Positions 15,961-19,465 of a DNA stretch of 19,465 nt are shown piece by piece. The DNA is from DATKDP01 sp035546335 (GTDB lineage Bacteria > Acidobacteriota > Thermoanaerobaculia > Gp7-AA8), in NCBI GenBank assembly GCA_035546335.1, contig DATKDP010000108.1:1-19465 (forward strand), given 5' to 3'. Position 1 is the first letter of the stretch. The number at the start of each line of letters is the position of its first letter. The position numbers were made by a program, and so were the translations under genes. The notes under the pieces were generated by a model that saw only the letters and a program-made list of their open reading frames with translations, ran no database searches and was not told the DNA's origin.

Positions 15961-16003
15961 TCATGACGGGTAAGTCCTTGCGGTGCAGTCAGTTCATGAC
16001 GGG
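15961..16003. repeat. Direct repeat TCATGACGGG ahead of the small acidic ORF
   Basis: TCATGACGGG occurs at 15961-15970 and again at 15994-16003, 33 nt apart, which is about three helical turns. A shorter TCATGAC copy is at 15849-15855. A consensus-like -35 hexamer TTGACA (15941-15946) lies 15 nt before the first copy, but I see no good -10. The spacing suits a regulator binding on one face of DNA upstream of the ORF at 16056. Confidence 0.35.
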
Positions 16004-16055
16004 AAGAGCCTGGGTGTCGCTGTTGAAAGGTTGGAGGATCGAAAGGAGATGCAAC

Positions 16056-16196
16056 ATGATCGACCCGATCGATGCACCTGAGGTGAACGTGGAGACTGAC
16101 GAGATCTCCCTCGATCTTCTCGAAGAGCTCGCAAAGCTGGTGAAGGAAGCTCTGGAATCAGGAGGCAGTGCGCGAACGAAGATGCAGGACTCCTGA
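16056..16196 (+). CDS. Small acidic peptide of 46 aa, function unknown
   Basis: An ATG preceded by a strong ribosome-binding site (GAAAGGAG, 6 nt away) opens a frame of 46 residues. The peptide is acidic, with a disordered start (IDPIDAPEVNVETDEIS) and one strong amphipathic helix, LDLLEELAKLVKEALES. A short polar tail GGSARTKMQDS follows. It has no cysteine, no signal peptide and no membrane segment. The acidic helix followed by a Gly-Gly-Ser tail recalls leader peptides of modified peptides or small regulatory/antitoxin-like proteins, but no processing enzyme or toxin is adjacent, so no function is assigned. It stands alone, with about 490 nt of non-coding sequence before it and about 200 nt after it. 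Confidence 0.5.
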   Translation: MIDPIDAPEVNVETDEISLDLLEELAKLVKEALESGGSARTKMQDS

Positions 16197-16398
16197 CACT
16201 CGGAGCTGAAACATACGAGGCACGTATTTCGAGACGTCAAAGGACGCAGGCCGGGCCCATCAGGGGAAAGGACCCGGCTCGGGCCGGTCAGTGACCGTGC
16301 CGATGCCGCCACGGAGGGGTCGGTCCAGCATCGTCAACCTTTGGACGGACATTCCGCCGATTTTTCGCCTGCCCGCGAGTCCGATGCGGGCCGAGCCC

Positions 16399-17544
16399 TC
16401 ACCGCGGGATCAGGACAGCAGGGGCGATCGTCCCCCCGCTTTCGTTTCCTCGCGCGTCGACGCTGGTGACCGAGTAGGTATAGGTCATTCCCGGTTCCCC
16501 CGTCCGGTCGACGTAGTTGGTCTCCACGACGATCTGGGTCGAGAGGAGCGAAGTGCGCCCTTCGACGCTGCGATAGACTTTGTAGCCGGCGAGATCGGGC
16601 GCCTGCACCGGCTCCCAGACCAGACGGACGGCCTGCTGCTCGAGCAGTGTGACGAGGGAAGTCGGAGGAGGGGGGGGCAGGAGGTCACGGTACTCCGCAG
16701 TAACCGGCTGTGTCGGATCACTCTGCACCAGCGGCGGACCGATGCGCGCGACGGCCGTGACCACATACCGATGCGCTCCCCAGGGGGGGGTGTCGTTGTA
16801 CGAGGTGCCGGGGAGCGGTCCGGGATTGAGCGGTTGATCGAGCGGAATGTCGGGTGCGTCAGCCGCAGCGCGATAGACGTTGTAGCCGATGATCGCCGGC
16901 TGGTCCGCACCCCCCAGGCTCGTCGCCGGCTTCGTCCATTCGAGGATCACCGCCTCGGGCGTCGCGCGCGCCGTGAGCGGATCGGGAGGAACCGCTGGAT
17001 CGAGCGGCACGATCGTCACCACGTTCGACAGATCGCTCAATCCGCCGCGCGCTTCGGTCGCGACCGCGTAGGCGAGCCGCACCGGTCGCCCATCGTCGGT
17101 CCGCTTCGGCGGATCATCCTGATAGATGATCCGAGTCCCTTCGGTGACGTCCGCAAGCTGGGTGGCGTCGAGCGAAGCGATCTCCTCCTTGAGCCGGGTG
17201 AACTGCTGCGGGGGGAGGGGGGGGACCTGCGTAAACAGTGCGATCTCTGCCGGCTCGCTGGTCTCCACCATGCCCGACGCGGGACTTCGGGGGTCCCTGC
17301 CGGCAAGGGACGGCGGCAGCCCCTCGACATAGCGATAGACGATGACGCGCTCGAGCCGGTCGAGGCGGGTTCCGGCAGCGGTCATCGACGGATAGGTCCA
17401 GGCGAGAAGCACATTTGGCCCTCGCTGTGCTACAACCAGATCGGTAGTGCCTCGCGGAATGACCGGGACCGGGGGAATCGGCGCACCCTTTTTCCCGCAT
17501 GCGGCAAGAAAGAACAGGAGAAGGATTGCGGTTCTGATTTTCAT
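16399..17544 (-). CDS. Lipoprotein with fibronectin type III domains
   Basis: The 381-aa product starts with a lipoprotein signal: a hydrophobic stretch followed by the lipobox LAAC at 13-16 and GKKG, so Cys16 would be lipid-modified and the protein anchored in a membrane facing the periplasm or outside. Two fibronectin type III-like modules are clear, about 205-300 (AVILEWTKP, YNVYRAA, HRYVVTAVA) and about 302-381 (VRLVWEPVQ, GYKVYRS, YTYSVTSVDARGNES). The first ~200 residues probably contain a third, more diverged module (VLLAWTYPS, VIVYRYVEG, YAVATEARGG). Such domains bind proteins or glycans; no enzyme domain is seen. Three eight-base C runs occur on the coding strand (16670-16677, 16783-16790, 17217-17224), each in a Pro-rich turn. 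The ATG at 17544 directly precedes the lipoprotein signal. It is divergent from glmS. Confidence 0.82.
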   Translation of the reverse strand: MKIRTAILLLFFLAACGKKGAPIPPVPVIPRGTTDLVVAQRGPNVLLAWTYPSMTAAGTRLDRLERVIVYRYVEGLPPSLAGRDPRSPASGMVETSEPAEIALFTQVPPLPPQQFTRLKEEIASLDATQLADVTEGTRIIYQDDPPKRTDDGRPVRLAYAVATEARGGLSDLSNVVTIVPLDPAVPPDPLTARATPEAVILEWTKPATSLGGADQPAIIGYNVYRAAADAPDIPLDQPLNPGPLPGTSYNDTPPWGAHRYVVTAVARIGPPLVQSDPTQPVTAEYRDLLPPPPPTSLVTLLEQQAVRLVWEPVQAPDLAGYKVYRSVEGRTSLLSTQIVVETNYVDRTGEPGMTYTYSVTSVDARGNESGGTIAPAVLIPR

Positions 17545-17585
17545 TCGGCGGGCGCGCAGGGCAGCGCAATTCTAACGAAAAACCG

Positions 17586-17603
17586 CGCGGTTCACGAACC
17601 GCG
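17586..17603. promoter_or_regulatory. Perfect palindrome upstream of glmS
   Basis: CGCGGTTC-AC-GAACCGCG is an 8-bp inverted repeat with a 2-nt centre, located in the 88-nt divergent gap, 29 nt before the glmS start. The short centre suits a dimeric repressor operator better than an RNA hairpin. There is no room for, and no sign of, a glmS ribozyme. Confidence 0.45.
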
Positions 17604-17632
17604 AACGGATTGTGGAAGGAACGACGGATCGT

Positions 17633-19462
17633 ATGTGCGGAATCATCGGCTACGTCGGATCGCGGGAAGTCGTCCCGGTCGTTCTCGGGGGGCTGAAGAA
17701 GCTGGAGTATCGCGGCTACGACAGCGCCGGGATCGCGGTGGTCAATGGGAGCGGCGTGAAAGTCGTGCGCGCCGAAGGGAAGCTGTCGAACCTCGAGCAC
17801 AAGCTGCTCGACGAAACTCTCGAAGGGAGCTTCGGGATCGGGCACACGCGTTGGGCGACGCACGGCAAGCCCAATGAGAACAATGCGCATCCACATCGCG
17901 ACTGCAGCGGGCGGATCGTGGTGATCCACAACGGGATCGTCGAGAACTTCGTCCCGCTCAAGCAGCAGCTGCAGCGCGACGGACATCAGTTCAAGACCGA
18001 GACCGACACCGAGGTCGTGGCGCATCTGATCGAGGCGAATCTCCAGGGGAAGGGCTTCGTCCATGGCGTGCGGACCATGCTCGGCCAGATCGAAGGACAC
18101 TATGCGCTGGTGATGATCTCGGCGGACGAGCCGGGAACGATCGTGGTCGCCCGCCACGGTCCTCCCCTCGTCATCGGTGTCGGCGAGGGAGAGAACATCG
18201 TCGCCTCCGACGTCATGCCGCTGCTCTCCTATACGCGCAACATTCTCTACCTCGAGGATGGCGAGCACGCGGTCGTGACCGACAGCGCCGTGCGCATCTT
18301 CGACGCCGGCCACGCGGCGGTCGATCGAGAGCCGAAGCGCATCCTGTGGGACGCGGTCATGGCCGAAAAGGAAGGCTACAAGCATTACATGCTGAAGGAG
18401 ATTCACGAGCAGGCGCGGGCGGTGAAGGACACGTTCACCGGGCGGATGTTCGAAGAATCGGGCGAGGTCTTTTTCAACGATCTGGAGATGACGAAGGAGG
18501 AATGGTCACGCTTCACGAAGGTGCACATCGTCGCCTGTGGAACCTCGTGGCACGCAGGACTCGTCGGCAAATTCCTGCTGGAGAGCGCCGCGCGCATTCC
18601 GATCGAGGTCGACTACGGCTCCGAGTATCGCTACCGCGATCCGGTGGTCGATGCGACGACGCTCGTCATCGGGGTCACGCAATCGGGCGAGACCGCCGAC
18701 ACGATCGCCGCGATGCAGGAGGCGCGGCAGCGAGGCGCGAAGCTGATCTCGATCTGCAACGTCATCGGATCGGCGGCCACGCGCATTTCCGAGGGCGTGA
18801 TCTACACCAATGCCGGTCCCGAGATCGGCGTCGCATCGACGAAAGCATTCACGACCCAGCTGACCGCCTTCTACCTCCTCGCCCTCTACATCCGCCAGCT
18901 GCTCGGCGAAGAGAAGACGGACCTGCGGTACGCGATGCACGAGCTGTCGGTGATTCCCCACAAGATCGAGACGATTCTCCGGCAGGAGAAGCACATCGAA
19001 GAGCTCGCTCACAAGTACGGGAAGGCGCAGGATTTTCTCTTTCTGGGCCGCGGCGTCCACTATCCGATCGCTCTCGAGGGAGCGCTGAAGTTGAAGGAGA
19101 TCTCCTACATCCACGCCGAGGGGTATCCGGCGGGAGAGATGAAGCATGGACCGATCGCCCTGATCGACGAGAACCTGCCGATCGTCGGTGTCGCCACGCA
19201 CAATCGCGTCTACGACAAGGTCATCTCGAACCTCCAGGAGGCAAAGGCACGCGACGGAAAGCTCATCGTGATCTGCGACGAAGGAGACGAGGAGATGCGC
19301 CGGTTCGCCGATGACGTGATCGAGATCCCCTGGACGGTCGAGCCGCTCCAGCCGATCCTGTCGGTGATTCCGATGCAATTGCTCGCCTACTACATCGCGC
19401 TCAAGCGCGGATGCGACGTCGATCAGCCGCGGAATCTCGCAAAGAGCGTCACGGTGGAGTGA
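17633..19462 (+). CDS. glmS: Glutamine-fructose-6-phosphate aminotransferase (isomerizing)
   Basis: The 609-aa enzyme makes glucosamine-6-phosphate from fructose-6-phosphate and glutamine in the cytosol, the first step toward UDP-GlcNAc for peptidoglycan and lipopolysaccharide. The ATG is fixed by MCGIIGYVG: removal of Met exposes catalytic Cys2 of the class II glutaminase domain (about 2-240, including GHTRWATHGKPNENNAHPH and HNGIVEN). Two SIS sugar-isomerase domains follow, the first with ACGTSWHAG and TQSGETADT, the second with GRGVHYPIALEGALKLKE and GYPAGEMKHGPIAL. The C-terminus PRNLAKSVTVE is the family's standard ending, so the gene is complete and of normal length. GAAGGA about 14 nt upstream is a modest ribosome-binding site. 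A palindrome at 17586-17603 may control it. It stands alone, divergent from the lipoprotein gene. Confidence 0.97.
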   Translation: MCGIIGYVGSREVVPVVLGGLKKLEYRGYDSAGIAVVNGSGVKVVRAEGKLSNLEHKLLDETLEGSFGIGHTRWATHGKPNENNAHPHRDCSGRIVVIHNGIVENFVPLKQQLQRDGHQFKTETDTEVVAHLIEANLQGKGFVHGVRTMLGQIEGHYALVMISADEPGTIVVARHGPPLVIGVGEGENIVASDVMPLLSYTRNILYLEDGEHAVVTDSAVRIFDAGHAAVDREPKRILWDAVMAEKEGYKHYMLKEIHEQARAVKDTFTGRMFEESGEVFFNDLEMTKEEWSRFTKVHIVACGTSWHAGLVGKFLLESAARIPIEVDYGSEYRYRDPVVDATTLVIGVTQSGETADTIAAMQEARQRGAKLISICNVIGSAATRISEGVIYTNAGPEIGVASTKAFTTQLTAFYLLALYIRQLLGEEKTDLRYAMHELSVIPHKIETILRQEKHIEELAHKYGKAQDFLFLGRGVHYPIALEGALKLKEISYIHAEGYPAGEMKHGPIALIDENLPIVGVATHNRVYDKVISNLQEAKARDGKLIVICDEGDEEMRRFADDVIEIPWTVEPLQPILSVIPMQLLAYYIALKRGCDVDQPRNLAKSVTVE

Positions 19463-19465
19463 CCC

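Noticed and set aside
17545..17632. glmS ribozyme
   Set aside because: The gap is too short and lacks the conserved core; only a simple palindrome is seen.

Overview
The window is high-GC DNA carrying a mix of housekeeping, cell-envelope, DNA-repair and defence genes. A von Willebrand factor A protein of the kind abundant in Acidobacteriota, a ComEA-like protein next to a type IV/II pseudopilin, and a fibronectin-type-III lipoprotein suggest an acidobacterial or similar environmental Gram-negative bacterium. That assignment is inference; there is no rRNA or marker gene that settles it.

Layout. Bases 1-171 hold no gene (the first ~50 are AT-rich). On the minus strand, a secreted VWA protein (1322-2725) is followed 28 nt later by a membrane-anchored M15-type peptidase (172-1293). 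Next comes a block punctuated by a dispersed palindromic repeat: copy 1 (2843-3176), a stand-alone LigD-type polymerase/primase domain on the plus strand (3198-4205), copy 2 (4219-4413), a minus-strand pair made of an amidoligase/GCS-fold-like protein (5060-6685) and an uncharacterised protein (4408-5031), then copy 3 (6953-7170). A pilus/competence-like pair follows on the plus strand: a ComEA-like helix-hairpin-helix protein (7500-7862) and a GspH/FimT pseudopilin (7961-8566). It converges on a minus-strand membrane protein with a degenerate alkaline-phosphatase-superfamily domain (8578-10287).

The centre of interest is 10335-15565: an Eco57I-like adenine-specific DNA methyltransferase (about 1044 aa) with a GTGA stop/start overlap into a SNF2-family helicase (699 aa). 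It looks like a two-gene methyltransferase-helicase defence module, comparable to the methylase and SNF2 helicase of DISARM but with no other DISARM gene visible. Downstream (15566-16055) is a non-coding stretch with long CCCGGG-rich inverted repeats around a possible four-helix-bundle protein remnant. A tiny acidic ORF of 46 codons with a strong ribosome-binding site follows (16056-16196). The right end carries a minus-strand fibronectin-III lipoprotein (16399-17544) and, divergently, a complete glmS (17633-19462) for hexosamine synthesis.

The genes do not form one pathway. Likely functional units are the VWA/peptidase envelope pair, the GCS-like/unknown pair, the ComEA/pseudopilin pair and the methyltransferase/helicase pair. 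No tRNA, rRNA, CRISPR array, integrase or transposase was recognised.
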